A stretch of DNA of 64,000 nt from positions 26,576 through 90,575 of the forward strand of contig CAIVQB010000115.1 in NCBI GenBank assembly GCA_903907925.1, read 5' to 3'. The notes below the pieces were generated by a model. That model worked only from the letters and a program-made list of their open reading frames with translations. It ran no database searches and was not told the origin of the DNA. Numbering within the stretch: the first letter of the stretch is position 1; the number at the start of each line of letters is the position of its first letter. The DNA comes from an uncultured Verrucomicrobiota bacterium. Its GTDB lineage: Bacteria; Verrucomicrobiota; Verrucomicrobiia; Limisphaerales; UBA9464. Below are positions 34,534-43,295 of the stretch, piece after piece. Both the position numbers and the translations under genes were made by a program.

Positions 34534-36525
34534 TCAGTATTTCCACGCCGATCGCAAATCGCGCAGGGTAAAGCGGCTTCGGGCCAGATCGCCGCCGTCC
34601 ACGATCAAAGTGGTCGTGGGGAGAGCGCGGGGAACGAAGCAAAACGACGCCATGGCGGCACCGCCGTTGGCAAACACTTCGATGGACGTGCGATCCACCA
34701 GGAATCGAATGCGGATGCTGTTGTCCCACGGTTCAAAATCCGGTCCCCACGGCTTCCGAAACTCCGAGCGGTGGCCCAGGGTGCGTGGTCCCGGGCGTAG
34801 TGGAATGTGACGTCCAAACGCCGTCAATTCGCCCGAAGCCGCCTGCCATTCGAACCGGTTGCCGCGAATCTCCCACGCCACCGTCTTCGCCGTGCCCGGG
34901 ATGAATTCGAACTCCAGATCGATGAGTTCGGAGTTGGTGCCGGACAGTTTTCGTTGCCCGGCGGGGAAGTGTTCAATGAGTTCTTCATGAAGGGCGCTGG
35001 TGAACAACTGGCGCACTTCGGCGACCGGCCACTTCATCAGGCGAATGCCGTCGCCCGCAGTCTGCAATGAAAGTTCCACGGGAAATCCCATCTGCTGATT
35101 GAAGGGCATCTTGGGATACCTGCCACCCTGCATCCAACTGACCAATACCACCCGGTGATCGGGCAAATCATCGTAGGCCTGGGCGGCATAGAAGTTGGAA
35201 CCGTAGTCGCCTTTTTGTTTCGGGGTTTCCGCGGTGAAAGTGCGGCCGTCGAAGCTGCCGATCCAATACTCTCCGCTCGCACCCCAGAGCACCCATTTGG
35301 ACGGCTTCGCTCCGCCGTCGACCGGCAACTCGACGAATCCGGGGCACTCGAAGAGTTCCTCGGCGAAGGTGCTCGTCAGCGTCCACTTCTTGAGATCGGA
35401 TGAGGTGTAGAACTGGCAGACTTGGCGGGTGACGGGCTTGCCGTCCTTGCCCAAACGGGTGGGATCCTTCACCCCGACGTAGAGGGGCATGACCCAATGG
35501 GTGGTTGCGGCATGCCAGAAGACTTTGGGATCCCGGTCGCCGTCGCCGATATTGTTCAGGACCGGGTTGCCGTCGAATTTCTTCCAGGTGCGACCGCGAT
35601 CGTTGGAGAAGGCCAGGCATTGGGTGAACGGGCGTCCCTTCGATTCCGGGCTGGTGCCGCCGGCGGCGGTGTAGAGCGCGACCAGGGCGGGTTCCTTCCC
35701 GGTTTGGAAGCCACCGGTGTTCTTTACGTCCACCACCACGGAACCGCTGAACATGGTGCCGGTCGCGTCGGGCAGCAGTGCCGACTCCAGTTGATTCCAT
35801 TCGAGCATGTTGGGGCTCACGGCATGGCCCCAGGTCATGTTGCCCCACTCGGTTCCCTTCGGATTGTGTTGAAAGAAGAGGTGATACTCGCCGTTGAAGA
35901 ACACGAGGCCGTTGGGGTCGTTGTGCCATCCCTTCTGGGCGCTGAAATGGAACTGCGGCCGGTACGTTTCCTCATACAACGTTTCGGCATCGATCGATTG
36001 TTTGACGTAGGGCGGCATCGCCGCGCTGTCGCTCAAGACGAAATGATCGGCGTTGATATGCCCCCAGCCGCCGGTCGCGTCGTCGACAATCTGGATTCGC
36101 GCCCGCTTTCCGGAATACTCGCCGAGGTCGAAGGTGAGGGTTGTCAGCGATTCTTCCTCGCGACCGGTTGCGGAAAGGACGACGGCACCGTCGACGAGGA
36201 TGTTGACGCAGGTCTTGCCTTCAATCGCACCGCCGCCGATGAGGAAGTTGAGATAGCGGCGTTTCAGTTCGAATTCCGGCGAGGTCAGCGTTCCGGTGGC
36301 CTTGTCGCCACCGAGATACGAATTGACCAGGCCATGCCCGCGAAACCCGGTGACCGGTGCCTGCTCCGGGAGCGTGCCTTGCGCAGGTCCGGTGCCAAAC
36401 GCGGTGCCCGTTGCGGTCCAGCCGCCGTAGTCGGCCCCATCGAAATCAGCCAGGACCTCCTCGGCGGCCGATGCCGTGGTCGCGACGAAGAGCAAGCTCA
36501 GGAAGGCAACGGTCAGCGGGTGCAT
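34534..36525 (-). CDS. GH32 fructan hydrolase (levanase/inulinase type)
   Basis: A 663-residue secreted glycoside hydrolase of family 32, which releases fructose from levan, inulin or sucrose. A signal peptide covers about residues 1-20 (SLLFVATTASA). A beta-sandwich module of about 150 residues follows (FDGADYGGW, GHGLVNSYLGGDKATGTLTS, GGWGHINADHFVL), as in several levanases with binding modules. The catalytic domain has the nucleophile motif WHNDPNG at 200-206 (Asp203), the RDP motif at about 331-333 and the acid/base ECPGF at about 393-397. A C-terminal sandwich ends the protein (TSIEVFANGGAAMASF). It is 58 bp downstream of the sugar-binding protein gene and 10 bp before the permease. That suggests one operon for fructan breakdown and fructose uptake. 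Confidence 0.92.
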   Translation of the reverse strand: MHPLTVAFLSLLFVATTASAAEEVLADFDGADYGGWTATGTAFGTGPAQGTLPEQAPVTGFRGHGLVNSYLGGDKATGTLTSPEFELKRRYLNFLIGGGAIEGKTCVNILVDGAVVLSATGREEESLTTLTFDLGEYSGKRARIQIVDDATGGWGHINADHFVLSDSAAMPPYVKQSIDAETLYEETYRPQFHFSAQKGWHNDPNGLVFFNGEYHLFFQHNPKGTEWGNMTWGHAVSPNMLEWNQLESALLPDATGTMFSGSVVVDVKNTGGFQTGKEPALVALYTAAGGTSPESKGRPFTQCLAFSNDRGRTWKKFDGNPVLNNIGDGDRDPKVFWHAATTHWVMPLYVGVKDPTRLGKDGKPVTRQVCQFYTSSDLKKWTLTSTFAEELFECPGFVELPVDGGAKPSKWVLWGASGEYWIGSFDGRTFTAETPKQKGDYGSNFYAAQAYDDLPDHRVVLVSWMQGGRYPKMPFNQQMGFPVELSLQTAGDGIRLMKWPVAEVRQLFTSALHEELIEHFPAGQRKLSGTNSELIDLEFEFIPGTAKTVAWEIRGNRFEWQAASGELTAFGRHIPLRPGPRTLGHRSEFRKPWGPDFEPWDNSIRIRFLVDRTSIEVFANGGAAMASFCFVPRALPTTTLIVDGGDLARSRFTLRDLRSAWKY

Positions 36526-36583
36526 GGCCCAAGAGTGGCGGCCGATGGCTCGACGGGCAAGCCGCGGGCTCGTGCAGTCAGCG

Positions 36584-37534
36584 TTACTTGAGTGACGGAT
36601 CCGTCATCGCGTCCGCCTTCCAGTACAATGCGGTCGGGATCAGGGTTTCCTTCGACACATCGTCGCCCGCCAGATACTTGACGATGTTCTGGATCGCCGC
36701 CTTGCCAATCCGATCGGGGAATTGGATCGGGTCGGCATAGATTTTTCCCGCCTTGATGGCCGATTTGCCCTCAGGCATTCCGTCGAATCCAACGATGCGA
36801 ATCCGGCCAAGGCCACCCGCCTTTTCGAGCGCGGCAACCGCGCCGAGTGCGCTGGGATCATTGATGGCAAAGATTCCGTTGAGATCGGGATGCGACTGCA
36901 GCAGATCCTCGGTGGCCTTCATCGAACGATCCTTGGCGGCTCCGCCGGGCAGGGTGGCGACCACCTCCATCGTGACGCCCTTTTCTTTTCGCTGCTGCTC
37001 GAGTTCTTGGAGGAATCCGCGGGTGCGGAGGATTACGGATTCCACCTCCGGATGATCCAGAATGGCAACCTTTCCGCGCCCGCCGAGCGCTTCAATCAAG
37101 GCGACGGCTGCCAGCCTTCCGCCGCCGAAATTATCGGTCGCGACATGTCCGACCACCTTGCCTTCCTTCGCCAGCGACGCGATGTCGGCAGTGAAAACCG
37201 GGATGCCGGCGCGGTTGGCTTCCATGATCGCCGTTCCGATCGCCTTGGAATCGCAGGGACACAGCACCATCGCGACGGCCTTGCGCACGATGAAGTCGGC
37301 GACCTGGTTGCGCTGCCGGGCGGCGTCGAATTCGCCGCTGGTCACCAGGGTTTCCAGCCCGTGAACGCGGGCCTCGGCCGTCATGGCATCGGCGAGGTCG
37401 CGGAAGAAGGGGTTGGTTAGGGTCAGGACTGAAATGCCAATCGTGCCCTTGCCAGGGCCGGCGGCCATCAGTGCTGGCGCGAGGAGCAGGGAAGCGGTTT
37501 CGAGGACGAAGCGGCGGCGCGGGTAGGCGTTCAT
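36584..37534 (-). CDS. Sugar-binding periplasmic protein, RbsB/FrcB type
   Basis: A 316-residue substrate-binding protein of ribose/fructose ABC importers. The N-terminus has an RRR-containing export signal (PRRRFVLETASLLLAPALM) resembling a Tat signal. The mature part starts with the family strand IGISVLTLTNPFFRDLADAM. Ligand-site landmarks include DFIVRKAVAMVLCPCDSKAI, VGHVATDNFGGGRLAA, GGRGKVAILDHP and GIFAINDPSALGAVAAL, ending with a standard hinge region. The ATG at 37532-37534 is chosen over the longer frame to 37567 because it precedes the export signal directly. It is the first gene of the sugar cluster, diverging from trpF with an 80-bp shared upstream region. Specificity for fructose is inferred only from the adjacent GH32 gene. 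Confidence 0.9.
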   Translation of the reverse strand: MNAYPRRRFVLETASLLLAPALMAAGPGKGTIGISVLTLTNPFFRDLADAMTAEARVHGLETLVTSGEFDAARQRNQVADFIVRKAVAMVLCPCDSKAIGTAIMEANRAGIPVFTADIASLAKEGKVVGHVATDNFGGGRLAAVALIEALGGRGKVAILDHPEVESVILRTRGFLQELEQQRKEKGVTMEVVATLPGGAAKDRSMKATEDLLQSHPDLNGIFAINDPSALGAVAALEKAGGLGRIRIVGFDGMPEGKSAIKAGKIYADPIQFPDRIGKAAIQNIVKYLAGDDVSKETLIPTALYWKADAMTDPSLK

Positions 37535-37614
37535 GGGAGTGGACCGATACGGGGACGGACCGATCATTGAATGGCGGATTGCAGAAAGGCAACGCCCGGC
37601 ATCACCCTCGCCGC

Positions 37615-38241
37615 GTGTCTGTCCGCATCAAAATCTGTGGCATTACTCGACTCGAGGACGCCTTGGTGGCCGTCGAGGCCGGGGCGGATGCGCTGGGTTT
37701 TGTGTTCGTACCGGGAACGCCCCGGTTCATTCCTGCGGAAACCGCCGCGGCCATCGTCGCCGCGCTCCCGCCCTTCGTGACCACCGTGGGACTGTTCGTG
37801 GATGCGGAGCCGGCCTTCGTTGAGGAGTATCTGCGCGTCAGCCGGGTTCAGGCGGCGCAGTTTCATGGGGATGAATTGCCGGGTGTCGTCGCCTCCTATC
37901 TGGGACGGATCAAGGTGATCAAGGCACTCCGCGTGCGCGGCCCGGAAACGCTCGCCGGGCTGGCGGTCTATCGGGATTCCGTAGATGCCATCCTACTCGA
38001 TGCCTTTGTGGCGGGTAGTCATGGCGGAACGGGAGCGCGGTTTGATTGGGAGTTGGCCGTCGGGGCCGGTTCCGTTGGGAGACCGCTGATTCTCGCCGGT
38101 GGACTGAATCCGGAGAACGTGGCGGAGGCGGTTCGGCGGGTGAATCCGTATGCCGTTGATGTCTCGAGTGGCGTCGAACAGGCACCCGGGCGGAAGGATT
38201 CGGCAAAGATCCGGGCGTTCATTCAGGCGGCCCGCGGGTAG
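37615..38241 (+). CDS. trpF: Phosphoribosylanthranilate isomerase
   Basis: The enzyme converts N-(5-phosphoribosyl)anthranilate to the deoxyribulose form in tryptophan synthesis. The 208-residue TIM-barrel protein starts [12 protein letters not shown] (GTG at 37615), with the catalytic Cys in KICGIT. It continues [31 protein letters not shown] and [17 protein letters not shown]. The closing phosphate-binding part is [28 protein letters not shown] and PGRKDSAKI, where the catalytic Asp lies in VDVSSGVE. No in-frame ATG precedes the GTG near the family start, although the frame is open to 37471. trpB follows 77 bp downstream, and trpA is not in the window. Confidence 0.95.
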   Translation: MSVRIKICGITRLEDALVAVEAGADALGFVFVPGTPRFIPAETAAAIVAALPPFVTTVGLFVDAEPAFVEEYLRVSRVQAAQFHGDELPGVVASYLGRIKVIKALRVRGPETLAGLAVYRDSVDAILLDAFVAGSHGGTGARFDWELAVGAGSVGRPLILAGGLNPENVAEAVRRVNPYAVDVSSGVEQAPGRKDSAKIRAFIQAARG

Positions 38242-38318
38242 CAAGGGCGTGTCTTGGGGGGGTGCACTGGATGCGGCTCGGCGCTCGACGATTTCCCGGG
38301 CCGGGGTACTGTTTCGCC

Positions 38319-39533
38319 GTGAACGCTGCTGCCAGTTCCACGGTTCCCGACGCGAACGGACATTTCGGCCCCTACGGCGGCCGCTATGTCCCGGAAACCC
38401 TCGTCTATCCGCTTCAACAGCTGGAGGACGAATACTTCCGCGCTCAGAAGGATCCTGCCTTCCAAAATGAGCTTTCGTATTACCTGCGAGAATTCGTCGG
38501 ACGCCCGACGCCGCTCTATCACGCCGAACGCCTGACCCGAGAGCTGGGCGGGGCCAAGATCTATCTCAAACGCGAGGATCTGCTCCACACCGGTGCTCAC
38601 AAGATCAACAACGCCATGGGGCAGATCCTCCTGGCGAAGCGCATGGGCAAGACGCGGATCATTGCCGAAACCGGTGCCGGCCAGCACGGCGTTGCCACCG
38701 CGACAGTTGCCGCGATGTTCGGGATGAAGTGCGTGATATACATGGGTGCGGTCGATTGCCGGCGCCAGGAGTTGAATGTGTACCGGATGAAAATGCTCGG
38801 GGCTGAAGTGGTCCCGGTCACCGCCGGGCAACAGACACTCAAGGAGGCGGTGAACGAAGCGATGCGGGACTGGGTCACGAATGTCCGTAGCACTCACTAC
38901 ATTCTGGGTACGGCGTACGGGGCGCATCCGTACCCGGTCATGGTGCGGAATTTTCACCGCATCATCGGTGATGAAGCGCGCCGCCAGATTCTCGAACAGG
39001 AAGAGCGCCTCCCTGACCTGCTCATCGCCTGTGTCGGTGGCGGCTCCAACGCCATCGGTCTGTTCTATCCGTTCCTCAACGATGCCTCGGTGAAGATGCT
39101 GGGAGTCGAGGCTGGCGGCGAAGGCATCCTTCCGGAGAAGCATGCCGCGCGGTTCCAAGGGGGATCACTGGGCGTTTTGCAGGGAACCCGCAGCTATATT
39201 TTGCAGGATGAATTTGGTCAGATCCAGATGACTCACAGTGTCAGCGCCGGATTGGACTACGCGGCGGTCGGACCCGAACACGCCTGGCTGCGCGACCAGG
39301 GGCGGGTCGACTACACCTACGCGACCGACGAAAAAGCGCTGAACGCGTTCATGCGGCTGGCGCGGTTGGAGGGGATCATCCCGGCGTTGGAAAGCGCGCA
39401 CGCGGTGGCGGCGGCGATCGAGCGCGCACCCACGATGTCCAAGGACGACCTGATCGTCGTGAATCTGTCAGGCCGTGGAGACAAGGACGTCATGCAGGTG
39501 GCTGGAATGGTTGGATTGGAAATGCCGATGTGA
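38319..39533 (+). CDS. trpB: Tryptophan synthase beta chain
   Basis: TrpB condenses indole with serine using pyridoxal phosphate, forming tryptophan in complex with TrpA. The 404-residue protein starts at GTG 38319. It shows [15 protein letters not shown] at 14-28, [17 protein letters not shown] with the PLP lysine at Lys95, [16 protein letters not shown], and the phosphate-binding [15 protein letters not shown]. The final [12 protein letters not shown] and [11 protein letters not shown] are also standard. It is the usual TrpB1 type. The next gene is an unrelated LRR protein rather than trpA, which is normally adjacent. The gap to trpF is 77 bp with no attenuator-like hairpin and T-run noticed. 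Confidence 0.96.
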   Translation: MNAAASSTVPDANGHFGPYGGRYVPETLVYPLQQLEDEYFRAQKDPAFQNELSYYLREFVGRPTPLYHAERLTRELGGAKIYLKREDLLHTGAHKINNAMGQILLAKRMGKTRIIAETGAGQHGVATATVAAMFGMKCVIYMGAVDCRRQELNVYRMKMLGAEVVPVTAGQQTLKEAVNEAMRDWVTNVRSTHYILGTAYGAHPYPVMVRNFHRIIGDEARRQILEQEERLPDLLIACVGGGSNAIGLFYPFLNDASVKMLGVEAGGEGILPEKHAARFQGGSLGVLQGTRSYILQDEFGQIQMTHSVSAGLDYAAVGPEHAWLRDQGRVDYTYATDEKALNAFMRLARLEGIIPALESAHAVAAAIERAPTMSKDDLIVVNLSGRGDKDVMQVAGMVGLEMPM

Positions 39534-39680
39534 GAGCAGAAAAGGGTGACCCCTTTCGACCCCTTTCTGTCCTTCGTCAACCCGGCACTTTTGATCAGGC
39601 AAATCCGCATTGATTCAGCAGTGCAGCGGCTCTTACACTTCGGCGTCTGCTGGACGCCAAATGCACAAGATCATCATTCC

Positions 39681-41126
39681 ATGATCATCTCGATGACGAA
39701 GCTGACGCTGGGGTCTCAACGGAGCATATTCCTACTGTTCACTCTGGTGAGCTTCGTGCGGCCAGCGCAATCACAGAGCCTATCCTGGATTACGAACGCC
39801 GACAACGGCACCTTCACGGTTACCGGCTTCAGAACGGGGGAGTCGACGGGCAACCTGATCATCCCGGGCCAGATTAACGGAACGTCCGTAACGGCCATCG
39901 GCGCGTATGCGTTCAACGGCGACTTAGGGCTGACGAATGTCGTGATCCCAGGCAGCGTCGTCAGTATCGGCTTTCAAGCATTCGAAGGCTGCTTCAACCT
40001 CGCGACTGTGACGCTCTCGAACGGGGTGCAGACGATCGCGGACGACACATTTTACGCTACCCAGCTCAGCCGCGTCACCGTTCCGGACAGTGTTACGAGT
40101 ATCGGCACTGCGGCGTTCGATACTTCGACCCTGCTGGACATCACCGTCAGCCCGGGCAATGCATCCTACACGAGCCTCGACGGTGTGCTCTTTAATGCAT
40201 CTAGAACGGTCCTCCTTCAATATCCATGGGCGCGTGCAGACGGCAGCTACACGGTTCCACCGGGAGTACAGGAGATTGGCCCTGCCGCCATGGGAGCACC
40301 CAACCTCACGAACGTCACCCTTCCCGCCAGCCTGCTCAACATCGCGGATGCGGCTTTTGAGCAGGAGTCGTCGGGTACCGGACCGATGTCGATCATGATT
40401 CCCGTGGGTGTGACGAATATCGGCAGCCATGCTTTTTATGGGACTCATTTGAGGGAGGTTTCGATTCCTGCGGGGGTGATGAAAATCGGTGATGCTGCCT
40501 TTCTGAACTGCACCGCGCTGACGGCGATCAATGTGGATCCTCAGAATGCCAACTACAGTGGCATCGATGGGGTGCTTTTCGATAAACAGCAGTCCCTCCT
40601 GGTCCAATATCCGCCGGCCCGAAAGGCTTCAGTCTACACTCTCCCTTCCAGTGTCTCGATTATTGGGACCACTGCGTTCGCCTCGTCACCCGGACTCACC
40701 ACGATCGTAGCGGCCAACCGAGTCGCCAACGTCCAGGACGCGGCTTTTTATCGCTGCGGCAATCTGCAGAATATATATTTCGCCGGAGACCTTCCGGCGA
40801 CTGGCTCAGGGATCTTCAATTTCGCTGGCAACCTGACCGTCTGGTACCTGCCAAGCTCGTCCGGGTGGGGCTCCGAACTGGCTGGCCGACCGGCGGCCCC
40901 ATTCACCTTCCTGTCCACGGCGGCCGCACGCGATTCATCCGGCCAGTTCAGTTTCGATATTCTTGGATCCGACGGGTCGGCGGTCGTCATCGAGACCACG
41001 GCTGAGCTTAAGCAGCCCCTGTCCTGGTTTCAGATCCGGACAGTGAAGCTGACCAACGGCCTCTTCCAGTACATCGAGTCGACACCTCCGGGTCAGAGCC
41101 GGTTTCTTCGGGCCAGAATTCCGTAA
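39681..41126 (+). CDS. BspA-type leucine-rich-repeat secreted protein
   Basis: A 481-residue secreted protein built of LRR_5 (BspA/Treponema type) repeats, which form binding surfaces at the cell exterior. A signal peptide is visible (SIFLLFTLVSFVRPAQS). Repeats of about 23 residues follow, with the pattern VxIPxxVxxIGxxAFxxCxxLxxV, for example LTNVVIPGSVVSIGFQAFEG. Two longer units interrupt the array, each with a YxSxDGVLF...LLxYP pattern (about residues 170-200 and 300-330). The last 60 residues form a module ending SRFLRARIP, a tail frequent in Verrucomicrobiota exported proteins (recalled knowledge, not searched). The ATG at 39681 is chosen just before the signal; the frame is open upstream to 39546. 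Confidence 0.87.
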   Translation: MIISMTKLTLGSQRSIFLLFTLVSFVRPAQSQSLSWITNADNGTFTVTGFRTGESTGNLIIPGQINGTSVTAIGAYAFNGDLGLTNVVIPGSVVSIGFQAFEGCFNLATVTLSNGVQTIADDTFYATQLSRVTVPDSVTSIGTAAFDTSTLLDITVSPGNASYTSLDGVLFNASRTVLLQYPWARADGSYTVPPGVQEIGPAAMGAPNLTNVTLPASLLNIADAAFEQESSGTGPMSIMIPVGVTNIGSHAFYGTHLREVSIPAGVMKIGDAAFLNCTALTAINVDPQNANYSGIDGVLFDKQQSLLVQYPPARKASVYTLPSSVSIIGTTAFASSPGLTTIVAANRVANVQDAAFYRCGNLQNIYFAGDLPATGSGIFNFAGNLTVWYLPSSSGWGSELAGRPAAPFTFLSTAAARDSSGQFSFDILGSDGSAVVIETTAELKQPLSWFQIRTVKLTNGLFQYIESTPPGQSRFLRARIP

Positions 41127-41349
41127 CGGCGATCCGACATGCATTCCGTGCGACGACGGCGCGGCGCCGAAGGGGTCACCCAAAGATTGACACGATAGAG
41201 TGCGATTCCCGGTTTGTGGTGGAACGTGCCTTCCGTACTTTGAGGTTCGGTTGGAGCTTGCACTCCTGGCCAACGTTACGCTGGGCCAACGTCCCGCACT
41301 TTTCTGAAACTTTCCGCGAACCATCGGGTTCAGTTCTACGTATTTGAAC

Positions 41350-41658
41350 ATGAACACGACGACGATGAATGCGACTCCCGATCTCCTGCAGCGAATGACT
41401 CATCCCTTGGTCGCCCCCAAGGTCCGTGTGGTCCGCGGCGCCTCCTGGACAGCGGCACCGGTGACCCGACGGAATGCCGAACCCGCCCTCTGGCGCGTGA
41501 CACTGGCTGCGGCCCGCGAAACGGTCGCCGAACGGCTCCTCTTTTGGTCGGTCGCGGTTCTGTGCTTCGGCAGCATCACCTGGCTGGCGCTGATGACGTG
41601 GCAATTCCTCCTAGCCTGGCAAAGCCTGGTCGACTGGGTGCGCGCCGCGATGGTGTAG
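41350..41658 (+). CDS. Small membrane protein of unknown function
   Basis: A 102-residue protein I do not recognise. The first 60 residues are polar, Thr- and Arg-rich (VVRGASWTAAPVTRRNAEPALWRVTLAAARE). A hydrophobic region at about 67-95 (LLFWSVAVLCFGSITWLALM, with another aromatic stretch after it) could form one or two membrane helices. The ATG at 41350 is preferred over the TTG two codons earlier. A clear intrinsic terminator at 41694-41726 follows the stop by about 35 bp, which supports it being a real transcription unit. The 223 bp upstream of it hold no gene and no convincing promoter. Confidence 0.6.
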   Translation: MNTTTMNATPDLLQRMTHPLVAPKVRVVRGASWTAAPVTRRNAEPALWRVTLAAARETVAERLLFWSVAVLCFGSITWLALMTWQFLLAWQSLVDWVRAAMV

Positions 41659-41693
41659 CTCCGCGGCTCCAATTTCGGAGGAACAGTTGGGTG

Positions 41694-41726
41694 GAAGGTC
41701 GCCGGTTTCCGGCGGCCTTCTTTTTT
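41694..41726 (+). terminator. Rho-independent terminator after the small membrane protein
   Basis: The arms 41695-41705 and 41709-41719 (AAGGTCGCCGG against CCGGCGGCCTT) form an 11-bp stem with one G-U pair and a tight loop. A run of six T directly follows. This is a textbook intrinsic terminator for the + strand. Confidence 0.85.
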
Positions 41727-41771
41727 CACACGAAGACTTGTCGTCCGTCCTGGGGCGGAACAAAAACGGGC

Positions 41772-41956
41772 GTGAGCGACACCGACTCCCTCGATTCCGA
41801 AAAGCCGTCCGCCGGCGAAGGGGTTTCCAGTCCACCCGAAGTCCCGGGCGAACCGTGGCGGTGGTGTCCCGTTGCGGTCACGAGCTGCACAACGAAAAGT
41901 GCAAACTCCGCTGTCCCCGGTGTTACTATTTCATGAGCTGTTCCGATTTTGACTAA
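41772..41956 (+). pseudogene. Small zinc-ribbon protein gene, apparently frameshifted
   Basis: Two frames together read as one small protein. From a GTG at 41772 the first frame gives an acidic, Ser/Pro-rich leader ending GEPWRWCP at about 41868-41870. The adjacent frame then gives RCGHELHNEKCKLRCPRC followed by YYFMSCSDFD and a TAA at 41954-41956. Adding one C to the CCC at 41868-41870 would join them into WCPRCGHELHNEKC...CPRC, a symmetrical two-CPRC zinc-ribbon pattern. This is either a recent inactivating deletion, a sequencing error in a C run, or a recoding site. The stop codon overlaps the first base of the terminal repeat of the element at 41956. I know of no assigned function for such ribbons. 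Confidence 0.55.
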
Positions 41957-42224
41957 GAGCGCATCTGAAAATGGGGAAGGGTCCTGTTGTCGAGGAAAAG
42001 GCTGGCTTCGTGGCTCCTCGGTCAAAGCTTTAACGGGTTACTCCCTCGTCGCACCTCACCGTCCAGCCTTTTCATCGGCAACCCTCCGGGCGGCAGTGCT
42101 TTTGTCTTCTGCCTTCGTTGACTCGACCCTTACAGCCCACTTTGGGGATGCTCGGGCCTCGCCGCCTCGGCAGAAGACAAAATCCCTTGCCGGCAGGACC
42201 CTTCCCCATTTTCAGACGCGCTCT
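41956..42224. repeat. 269-bp intergenic element with 31-bp terminal inverted repeats (copy 1)
   Basis: The ends 41956-41986 and 42194-42224 are reverse complements at 30 of 31 positions and begin AGAGCGC. Inside are two further stems: 41987-42005 with 42063-42081 (17 of 19), and 42100-42113 with 42169-42182 (14 of 14). The whole would fold into a three-way junction. A second copy in opposite orientation starts at 63848. No coding potential or transposase is present, and no clear target-site duplication flanks it. It may be a MITE, a REP-like element or a structured RNA. The region from its end to the kinase at 42368 is empty apart from a small CCGGCG hairpin near 42252. Confidence 0.85.
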
Positions 42225-42367
42225 AACCGGCGCCTCGGGGTGAAAAGCATCCCGGCGGTTTCGCCGGCACAATCCGCTTCCTTCAAACCGCGGTGAACGG
42301 ATAGGTTTCACCCCGTTTGCGGTGTCGAATTCGGCCCCGCCCGTCCCATTCGTTGAACGATTCCATC

Positions 42368-43273
42368 ATGAGCGTCCTTGTCGTCGGCACCACTGCACTC
42401 GATTCCATCAAGACCCCGAAGTCGGAGAATCCGCGCCTGCTGGGCGGTTCCGCCAGCCATGCGGCCGTCGCCGCCAGTTTCTTTGCCCCGACCAAGCTGC
42501 TCGGGGTGGTGGGCGGGGATTTCCCGAAACCCTACCTCCGCCTGTACGAGCGCCATGGCATTTGCACCCGCGGTCTGGAACGGGTGAAGGGCGGTCAGAC
42601 CTTCCACTGGCACGGTGAATACGAGGTCAACATGAACAACCGGCGGACCCTCAACACCGTCCTCGGGGTCATCGAAAACTGGTCACCGAAGCTTCCGGGC
42701 GACTATGAAACCACGCCGTTCGTCCTGCTGGCCAACATCTCCCCGCAGATCCAGAACAGCGTCCTCGATCAACTTTCGAAGCCGAAGTTCGTCATCGCCG
42801 ACACGATGGATCTTTGGATGAACATCGCGCTTCCGGAACTGCTCCGCCTGCTGCCCCGGATCGATTGCCTGGTGCTGAATGACAGCGAGGCGCGGCAGTT
42901 GGTCGAGGACGACAATTCGGTCACCGCGCTGGCGAAGATTCACAAGCTCGGACCCCGTTACGTCATCATCAAGAAGGGCGAACACGGATCCATCCTGTCC
43001 GGACCGAAGGGCCTCTTCGTGGCGCCCGCCTTTCCGCTGGGGAAGGTGGTCGACCCGACTGGCGCGGGAGATTCGTTTGTCGGCGGCCTCCTGGGATTTC
43101 TCGCGGCGCAGAAGACCGGCTCGATTGAAACCAATCTCCGCCGGGCCATCGTTCATGGCAGCGTGGTGGCTTCGTTCTGTTGCGAAGGATTTGGTCTCAA
43201 CCGCACCACCAAGACCACGAAGGCTGAGATTCGGTTCCGGGTGCGGGAATTGGAAAAGGCGGCCCGGTTCTAA
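42368..43273 (+). CDS. PfkB-family carbohydrate/nucleoside kinase
   Basis: A 301-residue kinase of the PfkB/ribokinase family, phosphorylating a sugar or nucleoside with ATP. The N-terminal GGSASHAAVAASFFA is the substrate-side glycine motif near residue 35. The C-terminal signature is VVDPTGAGDSFVGGLLGFLA near residue 230, which contains the catalytic base Asp in GAGDSF. A conserved NDSEARQL segment lies near 180. Substrate specificity is not readable; it is not recognisably a heptose kinase despite rfaE2 being in the window. The ATG at 42368 is taken because MSVLVVGTTALD is the standard family start. The GT2 gene begins 22 bp after its stop. Confidence 0.88.
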   Translation: MSVLVVGTTALDSIKTPKSENPRLLGGSASHAAVAASFFAPTKLLGVVGGDFPKPYLRLYERHGICTRGLERVKGGQTFHWHGEYEVNMNNRRTLNTVLGVIENWSPKLPGDYETTPFVLLANISPQIQNSVLDQLSKPKFVIADTMDLWMNIALPELLRLLPRIDCLVLNDSEARQLVEDDNSVTALAKIHKLGPRYVIIKKGEHGSILSGPKGLFVAPAFPLGKVVDPTGAGDSFVGGLLGFLAAQKTGSIETNLRRAIVHGSVVASFCCEGFGLNRTTKTTKAEIRFRVRELEKAARF

Positions 43274-43295
43274 GGGGATCCTCCTTTGTGCGCTG

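Noticed and set aside
41187..41215. A TTGACA box upstream of the small membrane protein
   Set aside because: The sequence 17-18 bases downstream (CGGTTT) is not a credible -10 element and it lies about 160 bp from the start codon.
41949..42296. A 115-codon open frame across the 269-bp repeat, with a counterpart at 63640-63975
   Set aside because: The frames lie in opposite positions of the repeat, start in unrelated sequence, and follow the nucleotide repeat rather than any protein pattern.
42368..43273. The PfkB-type kinase as the heptose 7-phosphate kinase partner of rfaE2
   Set aside because: It lacks recognisable HldE kinase-specific sequence and is 38 kb from rfaE2; only the broad PfkB family can be supported.
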